Source of the DNA: Planctomycetota bacterium
GTDB taxonomy: Bacteria; Planctomycetota; Phycisphaerae; Phycisphaerales; SM1A02
Assembly: GCA_016873115.1 (NCBI GenBank)
Contig: VGYB01000023.1
Location: 1 to 33,944, forward strand
Reading direction: 5' to 3'
DNA: 33,944 nt
Below are positions 17,167-26,251 of this stretch, piece by piece; position 1 is the first letter of the stretch, and each line of letters opens with the position of its first letter. Position numbers and translations under genes: made by a program. The notes under the pieces are model-generated. The model was given only the letters and a program-made list of their open reading frames with translations. It did not search any database and was not told the DNA's origin.

Positions 17167-17669
17167 ACCAACATCGCGATCATCGCCGCGCGAAGGTGAG
17201 CGCGCAGGCGGCATCGCCAGGGGGCTGCCGAGTCGGAGCCGGCAGCCCCCCCCGAACATCGGGGGGGAGGAGGGGGAGATGGAGCGTGGAGATGAGGAAG
17301 CGGGGGGAGTTGGAGCGGGGAGAAGATGACCGGCTGGGGAGGTGAGTGCTTGGTGTGATGCAGGGTGGGTGAGCGCGTTGCGTGGGCAGATGGGGAGAGT
17401 TGGTTGGGCAGATGAATGGGGTGATGGATCACGGAGTGATCGGGGGATCGATGGGGAGATCGATCGAGCCGCAAACGGGTTCCTCGTGGGATGCCCAAGG
17501 TCGTCTGGGGCACTGTGGTGAGCGGTGACGCGAACAGGTCCGGCGCGGCGTGCGGAGGGGCATGCCGCGTCGGACCCGTCGTCCTGCGTCCTGGAACCAA
17601 GGCCGCACGATCCCCCGGGGCGTTTCCCGGGCGTGCGTCCTCACGCCGTGCGTACGAGTGCGAGCGCAC
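17167..17669 (+). other. Intergenic region: adjoining hairpins and a G/purine-rich tract
   Basis: GGGGGCTGCC (17220-17229) pairs with GGCAGCCCCC (17241-17250). The adjoining CCCCCCCG (17247-17254) pairs with CGGGGGGG (17260-17267), so the two stems compete for the same Cs. From about 17260 to 17470 the plus strand is strongly G/A-rich with recurring GATGGGG-like words and a GATCAC-gga-GTGATC palindrome. This lies between the convergent SIMPL and addA genes. A minus-strand open frame across it is Pro/His-rich and looks non-coding. Confidence 0.55.
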
Positions 17670-20600
17670 TCATGCCGCGATCACATCGCCGCGGTCGATC
17701 ATCAAGAGGGTGACCGAGATGCTGGCTGGCGGGAGCCCGGTGAGTTCGGCCAACGCAGCTCGATAGTCGCTCATCTGGTCCTGGTAGTGCTCGAGCACCT
17801 CTTCCCGGGGTTGACCGATCGAGCCGGTCTTGAAGTCAATCACCTGGGCGTGCGTGACGCGCGAACCATCGGTGCAAAGGACCACGCGGTCCATGCGACC
17901 ACCCAACCGACCACCCTCGCGGCCGCGTCGCAAGCGCTGGAAGGGCAGCTCGCCGTGCACTGACCATCGCCCCGAGCCCTTGGGCTTCGCCAGCGCAGTG
18001 CCGACGGGGCCGGCCAGGGAGCGCCGTGCGAGCTCGACGGCTGCCGCGAGTTCAGTCGCAGGGACCGGCGAGCGCAGCTCGGCCTGCACGAGTTCGTGAG
18101 CCCGGGCGATGGCTGCGTCATCAAGGCCAGGGGCCCGAGTCGGATCAGCAGCCTCGTTGGACCAGGTGACCTGCCGCAGCAGCGCGTGCACGATGGTGCC
18201 GCGCCGCATGGCGATCGGATCGCTGCCAGCCTCAGGAAGCACGACCCGAACTGCTTGCGCAGCCGGATCGGACGGTCCGTGTGTGACGGTTGGAATCGTT
18301 CGCGTGGTTGCGGTGGCACCTTCCTGCTGGCCTCCGTCAGGCTGCCGGCCGGAGGCACCGCCACTGGCCTCAACCAACGCGGCGGCAACCTGTGCGGAGG
18401 TGGTGCCGTTGCCCCAGAAGGGCTTGGTACGGTCTCCACCGACAGCGAATGCACCCCTGTAGGCATCTCCGAATCCGTCGATCGACACGCGCAACAACCA
18501 GAGTGGCGTGAGCTTGGGTTCATCGGACTGCGTTGGCTCAGTACAGACCAAGTGCACCCCGGACTTGGCTCGGGTGAGCGCGACATAGAACGCCGAGAGG
18601 CCGTCGAAGAGTTCGATGACGCGAGACTCGGTGTTGATGGCGGACAGCAGTGGACTGCGCTCGGCAAGGTCCTTGCGCACGACCGGCCCGATGACCAGCG
18701 GCGCACCGCCCGGGCCATCGTTGATGGAGGCCCACGCACCGCTGGTCGCCGTGACCTCGTCGAGCGCATCATCGAGGGTGGGCAGGACCACTTCGTCGAA
18801 CTCGAGTCCCTTGCTCGCGTGCACCGTCATCACACGGATGCGATCGCCACTGACGGTGCGAGAGCCCGTGGACCGAACCAGGCGGACGAAGCGCTCTGGC
18901 CGGCTTGCCATGTCGGCTGGTGCCGTGGCCGCCAGCGCAAGGACCTGCTTCACGCGCACGCGGTCGCGTGCGCTCGAGAGCGGCGAGAGTGCGTGGGCGA
19001 TCTCTTCCAGCCACGGCATCAGACCGCGCTCATGCAGGGCTTGACGAATGGACGCACCAAGGCGCTCACACGCGAAGGCCGAGCTGTACTCGGGAATCTT
19101 CACGATGCCGTCGAGCGCCGTGCGGGCAGCCTCCTGCGTGACCATCAGCAGTGCGGCCTTGTCGAGCGGCTGCTCGGCAATCCGCAGCAAGGCCATGATC
19201 ACGAGCACAGCCATCGAATCCATGAGCGAGCCACGACCCTCGTCGCTGGAACCCACGCCGAGCTGGCGCAGCGCTTGCACCACTTCCCCGATCTGCTTGT
19301 TGGTGTTCACGAGGATGGCGATCGTGTCCTGCGGGCGCTGCTGGCTGGCAGCCACGGCCACGCGTGCGGCTGTTGCCGACCACGACTCCTCGGGCAGTGT
19401 TCCCCAGGCCGAGATCGCCGATGGCTTGCCCTGCAGGCGCGGTGCACTCTCATGCGGCACGAAGGTCCAGTCAGCCACGACCCGGTCGATGGGGAAGCTC
19501 GCCACGGTGCCGGGGGCGTCGATCCCTGCCGCCTGCAGCGCCGCGTGGTGCTGACCTGGATCGATCGCGGCACGGTCGATCGACTGCAAGCGATCGGCCA
19601 GCGTGAGCGTGGCGGAGGAGCCAAAGACCGCGTTGACGAGCGCCATGACTTCCGGATGCGAGCGCTGGCTCACCGCAAGCTGCACATCCGAATCGAGTCT
19701 GCTGGCGCGCTGCTCGCGGATCCCACCGATGAGTGCTGGCGTACCCCCGCGCCAACCATAGATCGACTGCTTGGGATCACCCACCATGATGAACCGGCGC
19801 TCGTTCTCGCTGGCGAAGATCTCGTCCATGAAGGGCGCGAGCACGCTGTACTGGTTTGGGCTCGTGTCCTGGCATTCGTCGATGGCCAGGTCCTGGATCG
19901 CGCAGTCAAGGCGGTATCGCATCTCGTTGAGGCCATCGCTGCCTGCGCCCCCCAGCCAGTGGGCACGGGCAATCGCAGCCCCGATCTCTTCGAAGGAGTA
20001 GCGCCCCTCGGCGTGACGGATGGCAGCGGCGTGCTCGTTGAAGCCGCGCGCGAGCTCGACGCAGCCGGCGATGCGCTGCTTGATGAGCTTGGTTTCGATG
20101 GCCAGCGCATGATTCATGAGCCGCTGCACGCACCGGACGAGTTCGGGATCGGGATCGATCTTGGAGTACGGCCCGCCAGCGGCAATCGATGCTGCAAAGT
20201 TGATCCCAGGCACCTTGCGCCAATGGCCGCGGGTGGCCTCGGTCATGAGGTTGTTGCGGCCCTTGACCCAGTTCTTGTTCGGGGAACCGCTCTTGGTCAT
20301 GGGCAGGGGCGCGGCAGCAAGATCGCGCAGGGTGGCCTCGATCTCGGCCGCGGTCAGCAGTGTTGCGCCCTCGAAGAACTCGATGTGATCTGCCGTCAAG
20401 ACTCGCCACGGGGCATCACCAACGCCATGTCGCTCACCAAGATCGAGCAACGAGAGCGGCGTACGGATCGAGGTGAGCAAGGCATCGTGCAGCCGTGCCT
20501 TCGGTGCGCCGTCCGTGACCATGCGGACGAGCTCCCAGACCGCATCGGGCTTGGCTTCAAGGAGCTGCGAGAGCGCGAGCGCGCGTTGGGCGTGGTCCTG

Positions 20601-21044
20601 GTCCTCGCTGGCGATCGTCCATTCCGCCGGCAGGCCAAGTTCAGCGGCGTAGGCCCGGCCCAAGCGTGAGAAGAACCCATCGATCGTGCCGACTGAGAGC
20701 CGGTCGAGGTGTTCAAGCACCTGCGCCAGCACGGCGGTGTATTCAGCCTCGGTTGCGGGGCCGATCATGCCCGGTGTCTCGAACTGCTTGCGGCTGTCTG
20801 CGCTCGTGGCACCAAGGGCCAAGTGCCGCAGCACACGATCCAGGATCTCGCCGGAGGCCTTGCGCGTGAAGGTGATGGCGAGGATCGACTCTGCGCTGCA
20901 TGAGCCATCGGCGTTTCGCCGCAAGTTCTCGATCATCCACCGGATGAGGCGATTGGCCAGGAGATAGGTCTTCCCGGAGCCGGCGTTGGCCGTCACGATG
21001 GAACGGTGGCTGGAGTCAGGCGAGTGCATGGGATGCGAAGTCAT
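17670..21044 (-). CDS. addA: ATP-dependent helicase/nuclease AddA
   Basis: 1124 aa. UvrD/RecB superfamily 1 helicase plus nuclease. Walker A TANAGSGKTYLLANRLI is near residues 18-34; ITFTRKASGEI is motif Ia; Walker B reads IDECQDTSPNQ (about 390; usually DEFQDT); VGDPKQSIYGWRGG (about 421) is motif III; VMTVHASKGLEFDEVVLP (about 738) and AFYVALTRAK follow. The C-terminal PD-(D/E)XK nuclease has GRMDRVV (about 1047) and VIDFKTG (about 1067). With AddB it processes double-strand breaks for RecA-dependent repair. Its ATG overlaps the addB stop (ATGA at 21044-21041), so it is translationally coupled. Confidence 0.93.
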   Translation of the reverse strand: MTSHPMHSPDSSHRSIVTANAGSGKTYLLANRLIRWMIENLRRNADGSCSAESILAITFTRKASGEILDRVLRHLALGATSADSRKQFETPGMIGPATEAEYTAVLAQVLEHLDRLSVGTIDGFFSRLGRAYAAELGLPAEWTIASEDQDHAQRALALSQLLEAKPDAVWELVRMVTDGAPKARLHDALLTSIRTPLSLLDLGERHGVGDAPWRVLTADHIEFFEGATLLTAAEIEATLRDLAAAPLPMTKSGSPNKNWVKGRNNLMTEATRGHWRKVPGINFAASIAAGGPYSKIDPDPELVRCVQRLMNHALAIETKLIKQRIAGCVELARGFNEHAAAIRHAEGRYSFEEIGAAIARAHWLGGAGSDGLNEMRYRLDCAIQDLAIDECQDTSPNQYSVLAPFMDEIFASENERRFIMVGDPKQSIYGWRGGTPALIGGIREQRASRLDSDVQLAVSQRSHPEVMALVNAVFGSSATLTLADRLQSIDRAAIDPGQHHAALQAAGIDAPGTVASFPIDRVVADWTFVPHESAPRLQGKPSAISAWGTLPEESWSATAARVAVAASQQRPQDTIAILVNTNKQIGEVVQALRQLGVGSSDEGRGSLMDSMAVLVIMALLRIAEQPLDKAALLMVTQEAARTALDGIVKIPEYSSAFACERLGASIRQALHERGLMPWLEEIAHALSPLSSARDRVRVKQVLALAATAPADMASRPERFVRLVRSTGSRTVSGDRIRVMTVHASKGLEFDEVVLPTLDDALDEVTATSGAWASINDGPGGAPLVIGPVVRKDLAERSPLLSAINTESRVIELFDGLSAFYVALTRAKSGVHLVCTEPTQSDEPKLTPLWLLRVSIDGFGDAYRGAFAVGGDRTKPFWGNGTTSAQVAAALVEASGGASGRQPDGGQQEGATATTRTIPTVTHGPSDPAAQAVRVVLPEAGSDPIAMRRGTIVHALLRQVTWSNEAADPTRAPGLDDAAIARAHELVQAELRSPVPATELAAAVELARRSLAGPVGTALAKPKGSGRWSVHGELPFQRLRRGREGGRLGGRMDRVVLCTDGSRVTHAQVIDFKTGSIGQPREEVLEHYQDQMSDYRAALAELTGLPPASISVTLLMIDRGDVIAA

Positions 21045-23959
21045 GCCGCACCCCCGATCATGGTGGCATCCTGCGTGGCTGCCGCTGCGTCCGGCGCAGC
21101 GGGCGCCAACCCGCGAACCCCGATGCCATGCATCGCTTGGACGAGAGGATCGTCGCTCAGGGGCGGCTTGCCGCTGGGGACAAAGTCATCCGCGCTTTGT
21201 GCAGCCTTCACCTTGGCAACGATGGTCGCCGCCATGTCGACGGCTTCCGCGAGCTGGTCCTCGGACCACTCCGCCAAGTTGATTTGTGCCAAATCCGGCT
21301 GCGCGGGCAAGGCGACCAGGCCCAGCAGCAGTGTGTCGCGAGGTATGTCGATCGTGGCCAGCAGTTCGCGATAGAGCGGCAACTGCAGGTCGGTCCAACC
21401 GGACCTCGTGCGATGCTTCGACGGATCCGCTGGCTCGGAGCTGGTCTTGTAGTCGAGCGCGGCCCATTGACCGGTGCGGATGTTCTGATCCACGCGATCG
21501 ATGCGGCCGGTGAGGTGCAGGCCATCCTGATCGGGGAACATGGGTGCCGCGTGCTGACGCGATCCGAGCGATGCGGCCCCATCATCACCGATCGGCTCAA
21601 GAGCCATGGTTTCAGGATCGACCTCCGTCCTGCTCTCATGGGGCCCTGTCTGCACGGCGCGGGGTGCCGTAAAGGCCAACTCGACATGCTTGATCGCCCA
21701 ACCTTCCTGGGCCCATTCAGCCTGAACCCGCGCGAAGGCGGCCAGCCGCTCGCGAGCCATGCGCACCTGCACGACCACGGTGCCGTGCACGGATGCAGGG
21801 AGCCGCTGCGCGAGCACACGATCAAGCGCTGCATCAAGTTCACAGGCGATGATCTTGGGATCGGTCGTTGGTGTCGTGCGTGCCGCCTCAAGGTGACCCC
21901 ACTCCTGAAGTGCACTGTGCACCAGCGTCCCGAACGCCATCGCATCGAGCTCAAGCTGAAGATCATCGCGACGATCGGCCTTGAGGACCCCGGTGCGCAG
22001 GTACTCGTAGGGGCACCGAAGGTAGGTGGCGAACTGCGTGACCGACATGCGGGTGATGGCTGGCAGTACAGGTACCGAAGGGTGCGCAGAGAACCCCGAT
22101 ACGGCCTTCGACTCAAGCGGCCATGCAGCCAGCGATGAACGGCCATGATCCCCGGTCAGGGCCAGGGTGCGCCGAGCTTGGTCCGTGGAGCCGATCAGGA
22201 ACCGTGAAGGTCGCAGCGGCTCGCCATCGGCGTTCGTGGCCGGCACCCCGAACCACACCGATGTCTTGCGCTTGAGGAGACCATCCAGGATCCACGCATC
22301 GCGCGCACGCCGGGCGCGTGCACACGGCAGGCCGAGCGACTGGCGAAGCGAATCCGGCAACCACGGATCGACCGCGGCGGCTTCGGGAAGCAGGCCGTCG
22401 TTGGCTGAGAGGACGATCACATGCGGCGCATCGCACACACCCGCCTCGAGCCAACCCATGCATTCGATGCCCGTGCGTTCAGTGCTGGGCACATCCACTG
22501 CGCGTGCACTGGCCATGATCACCTCCACGAGCGTGCCAAGTGAGCAGGCAGAGAGCAGGGAAGCGGGCAGCTCGGCGAGCGTGAGGAGTGATCGGGCGAC
22601 TGCGACCGAAGCCGTGGCATCTCCCAGGGGAGCGTGTGGAGGCTGCAGCGTGATGAGGGCCGCATGCAGGGCGAGCAGACGCTCGCGGCCTGTCGAGGCA
22701 GCGACGATGGTCGCCAGCAGGGGCTGCATGGCCCCCAAGACTGGCTCCACGGCGCCATCGTGGTCTGGCTTGGGGAAGGTGACCAGCGGCTCATCGAGCC
22801 GGCGGACACCGGTCGAGGCGACATACAGCGTGAGTTGACGCAAGGCTGCATGGAGCCCAAGGCCGTGCAGGTGACGCTCGACCCAAGGATGACGAACCAG
22901 CGTGCCGAGGTTGAAGGCGGTTGGTTCTGCGAGCCACGCACTGATGGCACAGAGCACGAGTGCAGCCGACCCCTGGTCAGCCGTGCGTGTGGGCGGCAGT
23001 GCCACGGGGATCCCGACCGGCGACAGCGTGCGCGAGACGATGGCAGGATCCGTGGGGCTGAGTGCAGCGATTGCGACGGATCCTGCAGGGACGGGTTGCT
23101 CAAGGGCATTGAGCGCCTGAAGCACGACCGCAGGCTGGTCATCAAGACCGCCGACCCGGACGATGCGTTCAAGGCTGATCGGAGGACGCATGGCGCTCCA
23201 TGCCGCATGATCCGGGAAGCCGCCGTCAAGATTCGGAAGATCGGCATCGTGCACCACGATCTCGACCGTGATGCCACGATCAGCAAGCGCTGCCAGCAGC
23301 CGTCGCTCCATGGGATCGGGATCGGCAAGCAGGACGACCACACGCTCAAGGCCAGTCGTGGCGAGGTGCCCGCCATCGATGGCGCGTGCAGCGATCGCGT
23401 GCGGCAGGTCGAGCCCGTGGCGGGCAAGTTCAGCCATGGCTCGATCCATGACGGTCGCCAGAGCTGACCAGATTGATGAGGGGAAGAACTCGCCGAGTTC
23501 ACCCGCTTCGCCGCGGTCGCGGATCTGAGCACAGGTGAGCCCCGCGCGCGAGAGTTCCTGCGCCACGGCACTGATCCGCGTGGCCAGTGCAAGTGCGTTC
23601 GATTCGGGTGCAGCACTGCCCACGAGCGGTGCCACGACTTGGGGCGACTCCACGGTGAGTGAGCGAAGCGCTCCCAGGCACGCGAGCGTGATCGCCGCGT
23701 CGCTTGCAGCGGTTCGATCGGGCACGATGAGTTGGGCGATGGATCGGCCCGGTGTCAGGATCGTGGGCAGGAGCACCGGGCGGCCGGCACCCTCTTGAAG
23801 ATGGTGGGCCAGCGCCGACTGGGCACGCGAAGCCGGCACGATGACGATGGTCTGGGTGAGATCAAGGAACGCACCACCGGGCGCACCCGTGATGAGGTGA
23901 CGCGCCAGCGCGCGCGTGAGCGATGGGTCGGATGGCAGGGGAGTGACCTGGACAGGCAT
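21041..23959 (-). CDS. addB: AddB-like nuclease subunit
   Basis: 972 aa from ATG 23959 (MPVQVTPLPSDPSLTRALAR). The longer upstream frame is antisense to the DUF4126 gene and lacks homology-like sequence. The N-terminal part is an inactivated helicase-like domain, as in AddB (for example TIVIVPASRAQSALAHHLQE). Late features are SVTQFATYLRCPYEYLRTGV (about 647) and the nuclease motifs GRIDRVD (about 816) and ALDYKTS (about 833). AddB recognises Chi-like sequences and cuts one strand in known systems. I see only the CPYEYL Cys of the expected iron-sulfur set near the nuclease. AGGAG lies 14 nt upstream of the start. Confidence 0.87.
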   Translation of the reverse strand: MPVQVTPLPSDPSLTRALARHLITGAPGGAFLDLTQTIVIVPASRAQSALAHHLQEGAGRPVLLPTILTPGRSIAQLIVPDRTAASDAAITLACLGALRSLTVESPQVVAPLVGSAAPESNALALATRISAVAQELSRAGLTCAQIRDRGEAGELGEFFPSSIWSALATVMDRAMAELARHGLDLPHAIAARAIDGGHLATTGLERVVVLLADPDPMERRLLAALADRGITVEIVVHDADLPNLDGGFPDHAAWSAMRPPISLERIVRVGGLDDQPAVVLQALNALEQPVPAGSVAIAALSPTDPAIVSRTLSPVGIPVALPPTRTADQGSAALVLCAISAWLAEPTAFNLGTLVRHPWVERHLHGLGLHAALRQLTLYVASTGVRRLDEPLVTFPKPDHDGAVEPVLGAMQPLLATIVAASTGRERLLALHAALITLQPPHAPLGDATASVAVARSLLTLAELPASLLSACSLGTLVEVIMASARAVDVPSTERTGIECMGWLEAGVCDAPHVIVLSANDGLLPEAAAVDPWLPDSLRQSLGLPCARARRARDAWILDGLLKRKTSVWFGVPATNADGEPLRPSRFLIGSTDQARRTLALTGDHGRSSLAAWPLESKAVSGFSAHPSVPVLPAITRMSVTQFATYLRCPYEYLRTGVLKADRRDDLQLELDAMAFGTLVHSALQEWGHLEAARTTPTTDPKIIACELDAALDRVLAQRLPASVHGTVVVQVRMARERLAAFARVQAEWAQEGWAIKHVELAFTAPRAVQTGPHESRTEVDPETMALEPIGDDGAASLGSRQHAAPMFPDQDGLHLTGRIDRVDQNIRTGQWAALDYKTSSEPADPSKHRTRSGWTDLQLPLYRELLATIDIPRDTLLLGLVALPAQPDLAQINLAEWSEDQLAEAVDMAATIVAKVKAAQSADDFVPSGKPPLSDDPLVQAMHGIGVRGLAPAAPDAAAATQDATMIGGAA

Positions 23960-24019
23960 GGGGAAGCCGGAATCTCCTGAACGCGCGTGAACCCGATCCG
24001 TGACTGGGCCGGGGCACCG

Positions 24020-24025
24020 TACATT
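24020..24025 (+). promoter_or_regulatory. -10 box (TACATT) of the DUF4126 gene
   Basis: TACATT is followed by six bases (cctgct) and GTG at 24032. It supports a leaderless GTG start. On the minus strand TACGGT (24021-24016) overlaps it and could be the addB -10. Confidence 0.45.
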
Positions 24026-24031
24026 CCTGCT

Positions 24032-24718
24032 GTGGATTCCGATTCGGTCAGCATCCTGTCGCTTGTGGTCGCCGCCGTCCTGGGGGTGGGCCTCAGTGCC
24101 GCTGCGGGATTTCGGGTCTTCGTTCCCCTCCTTGGGGCAGGGGTCGCCGTTCGGGTGGGGTGGCTGTCGCCCGGCGAGTCCCTGGAGTGGATCGGCTCCA
24201 CGCCGGCTCTGGTTGCCTTTGGCCTGGCGTGCTTGGTCGAGTTGACAGGCAGCCTGATTCCAGCGGTTGATCACGCCATCGATGCCATCGCGGCACCCAT
24301 GTCGGCTGCTGCCGGCAGCATCCTCATGGCCGTCCAGATGTGCGACCAACTGGGGCTGGGTGTGAGCGAGCAGCTGGCCGGCATGGAGGGCGTCCGTGAA
24401 CTCAGTCCACTCGTGCTCTGGTCGGTCGCCATCATCGTTGGTGGCGGCTTGGCGCTGGGCACGCATGCTGCCGCCGCCGTGGGGCGAGCAGGTTCGACGG
24501 TCTCGACGGCAGGGCTTGCCAATCCGATCTATGCCGCTGCGGAGTCGTTCACCTCGGTCGTCGCGACGGCCTTGGCGATCACGCTCCCTGCATGTTGCGT
24601 GATCATGGTGCTCCCGCTGGCGATCGTCCTCGTGCTCATCGTGCTGCGCCGACGCAAGGCCAGGCGTGCGGCCGCAGCGGCAGCCGTCACGGCACCGACA
24701 TCCACACCGAACTCATGA
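24032..24718 (+). CDS. DUF4126 family membrane protein
   Basis: 228 aa from GTG 24032; a GTG at 23987 in the same frame would add 15 residues that include the proposed -10 box. The family signature LGVGLSAAAGFRVFVPLLGA opens the protein, with several hydrophobic segments (LSLVVAAVLGVGL, PALVAFGLACLVELTG, LVLWSVAIIVGGGLALGTHA, ALAITLPACCVIMVLPLAIV then LVLIVL) and a basic, Ala-rich tail. Inner-membrane protein of unknown function. Convergent with the DUF3553 gene, 9 bp apart; divergent from addB. Confidence 0.8.
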   Translation: MDSDSVSILSLVVAAVLGVGLSAAAGFRVFVPLLGAGVAVRVGWLSPGESLEWIGSTPALVAFGLACLVELTGSLIPAVDHAIDAIAAPMSAAAGSILMAVQMCDQLGLGVSEQLAGMEGVRELSPLVLWSVAIIVGGGLALGTHAAAAVGRAGSTVSTAGLANPIYAAAESFTSVVATALAITLPACCVIMVLPLAIVLVLIVLRRRKARRAAAAAAVTAPTSTPNS

Positions 24719-24727
24719 TCCTCTACC

Positions 24728-25360
24728 TCAGCGCATGCGCGAACGCAAGCGCTGCACGGTCTGCTGGCCCAGGGGTGGGGCATCCTTGGCCGTGGTCTCG
24801 ATGAGCGGGCCCTCGTGACGGGCCTCCTGCATCAGACGCACCAAGTGGGCATCAAGATTGAAGAGCCATCGTTTGTGGAAGACCTCAAGCTCCTGGCGAT
24901 TGAAGCGTGTCAGCGGATCGTCCAAGCCACTCTGGGCCACGGCCCAATCCACCAGGCGTGCCGCCGAACCATCGAAGCGATAGAGGTTGAGCGTGCGCTC
25001 GAGCCGGGTCTTGATCGGCGCAAAGGGATCCGTCGCATCGAGCGGCAGGCTCGTCATCAGGTCTTCGGGCCTGCGGAAGGCGGTGTCGGCGGCGAGTCCG
25101 CCCTTGGCGGCATCGACCTCCGTGATCGTGGGGCGGGCATAGACCGAGGGTGTCTCCTCGCCGGCAACCTCGACCAACTCGAGCTTGGCGACGCTGGCGA
25201 TGAGCGTGCGTACGCCGATCGATGGGAACTTGACCCAGAGCCGTTGGTCGGCCCCGCCGTCACTGGTGAAGACTTCCGTGCGCGTGATGATGCCGACGCC
25301 CCAATCGGGGCGGGCTGGGTGGCGAACCTTGTCGCCGGTCTTGGTGGAAACGCAGGTCAT
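24728..25360 (-). CDS. DUF3553 domain protein
   Basis: 210 aa. The N-terminal domain (about 8-62) reads GDKVRHPARPDWGVGIITRT and QRLWVKFPSIGVRTLIASVA then KLELVE. This is the DUF3553 pattern (KVRHP..PEWGVG.V), a small beta-barrel resembling CarD/UvrD-associated Tudor-like folds. The remainder (63-210) is a helical region I do not recognise (FAPIKTRLERTLNLYRFDGS, FNRQELEVFHKRWLFNLDAH). Such domains often touch RNA polymerase or nucleic acid, so a regulatory or repair-coupling role is an inference only. A weak ATGACA-17-CACTGT promoter may precede it on the minus strand. Confidence 0.68.
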   Translation of the reverse strand: MTCVSTKTGDKVRHPARPDWGVGIITRTEVFTSDGGADQRLWVKFPSIGVRTLIASVAKLELVEVAGEETPSVYARPTITEVDAAKGGLAADTAFRRPEDLMTSLPLDATDPFAPIKTRLERTLNLYRFDGSAARLVDWAVAQSGLDDPLTRFNRQELEVFHKRWLFNLDAHLVRLMQEARHEGPLIETTAKDAPPLGQQTVQRLRSRMR

Positions 25361-25431
25361 GGAGGCCGAACCGCCGCACAGTGCCCGGCGGGGCCGGGCC
25401 TGTCATCCCACAGGGACGAAAGCGGTACAGG

Positions 25432-25437
25432 TAGAGT
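25432..25437 (+). promoter_or_regulatory. -10 box (TAGAGT) of the YmdB-type gene
   Basis: TAGAGT is followed by seven bases (gtaaccc) and the ATG at 25445. No Shine-Dalgarno is present. The leaderless model favours this ATG over the ATG four codons later. Confidence 0.5.
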
Positions 25438-25444
25438 GTAACCC

Positions 25445-26251
25445 ATGTTGAGCCCGATGCGAATCGCCTTTCTGGGAGATGTCGTGGGGCAACCGGGAAA
25501 GCGAGCGGCGATTGCGGCTGCCAAGGACCTTCGTACGGGCTGGGGCGAAGCCGGCGGTGTGATCGTGGCCAATGGCGAGAACATCCGAAACGGATCGGGC
25601 ATCACCCCGGAACTGCTCGGCCAGCTCGTCCAGGGGGGCATCGATGCCGTGACGCTTGGCGATCATGCCCTGCGCGAAACCAAGATCGTGCCTGCTCTGG
25701 AGCGAGCGGACGAGCCGATCTGCCGACCCGCCAACATGCCCTTCCGCGCCCCCGGCAAGCGATCGGTCCGCATCGATCGCGGCGCAGGTCGTCGCGGGGT
25801 GACGATCTTCACCGTGCTCGGCCGGACCTTCATGCCAATCCCCGGCGGTGATCCCTTCGAGTGTTGCGAACGCATGCTCGTCGAGCGATCCCACCCTGAT
25901 GACATCGTCATCGTCGAGGCGCACATGGAAGCCACGAGCGAGAAGATCGCGCTCGCCTGTTTCCTCGATGGACGCGTGGCTGCCGTGGTCGGGACGCACA
26001 CGCATGTGCCCACGGCCGATGCCCGGATCCTCAAGGGAGGCACGGCCTTCATGACCGACCTGGGCATGTGCGGGCCGTACGACTCGATCATCGGCCGATC
26101 GACCGAGGCCGTCCTGCGCCACCTCACCACCGGCCTGCCGACGCAATTCGATGTCGCCGAGGGCGGCACGCTCGCGTGTGGTGCAGTGATCGAGGTCAGC
26201 GAGGACACTGGCCTCGCTCGCTCGATCGAGCGCTACGAAATGTCGTTCTGA
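25445..26251 (+). CDS. YmdB-family (TIGR00282) metallophosphoesterase
   Basis: 268 aa (264 if it starts at the second ATG, MRIAFLGDVVGQPG). Metal-site blocks are in order: GDVVG (11-15), ANGENIRNGSGIT, TLGDHALRE, VEAHMEATSEK, VGTHTHVPTAD and FMTDLGMCGP. The family is a binuclear-metal phosphodiesterase acting on 2',3'-cyclic nucleotides, and in Bacillus YmdB affects biofilm and sporulation. Here GDH replaces the usual GNH and EAH replaces the usual DxHAE-type block. It is often linked to rny (RNase Y), which is not next to it here. It overlaps the convergent hydantoinase gene by 19 bp. Confidence 0.85.
   Translation: MLSPMRIAFLGDVVGQPGKRAAIAAAKDLRTGWGEAGGVIVANGENIRNGSGITPELLGQLVQGGIDAVTLGDHALRETKIVPALERADEPICRPANMPFRAPGKRSVRIDRGAGRRGVTIFTVLGRTFMPIPGGDPFECCERMLVERSHPDDIVIVEAHMEATSEKIALACFLDGRVAAVVGTHTHVPTADARILKGGTAFMTDLGMCGPYDSIIGRSTEAVLRHLTTGLPTQFDVAEGGTLACGAVIEVSEDTGLARSIERYEMSF

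Noticed and set aside
17100-17669. Minus-strand 189-codon Pro/His-rich frame
   Set aside because: Its composition simply mirrors the purine-rich plus strand, and it overlaps the SIMPL gene end in antisense.
18096-20669. Plus-strand open frame of 857 codons
   Set aside because: It is antisense to addA, which has full helicase and nuclease motifs. Its His/Arg/Gly-rich composition is typical of a shadow frame.
23960-24466. Upstream extension of addB to a start at 24466
   Set aside because: The extension is antisense to the DUF4126 gene, and AddB-like sequence begins only at the ATG at 23959.
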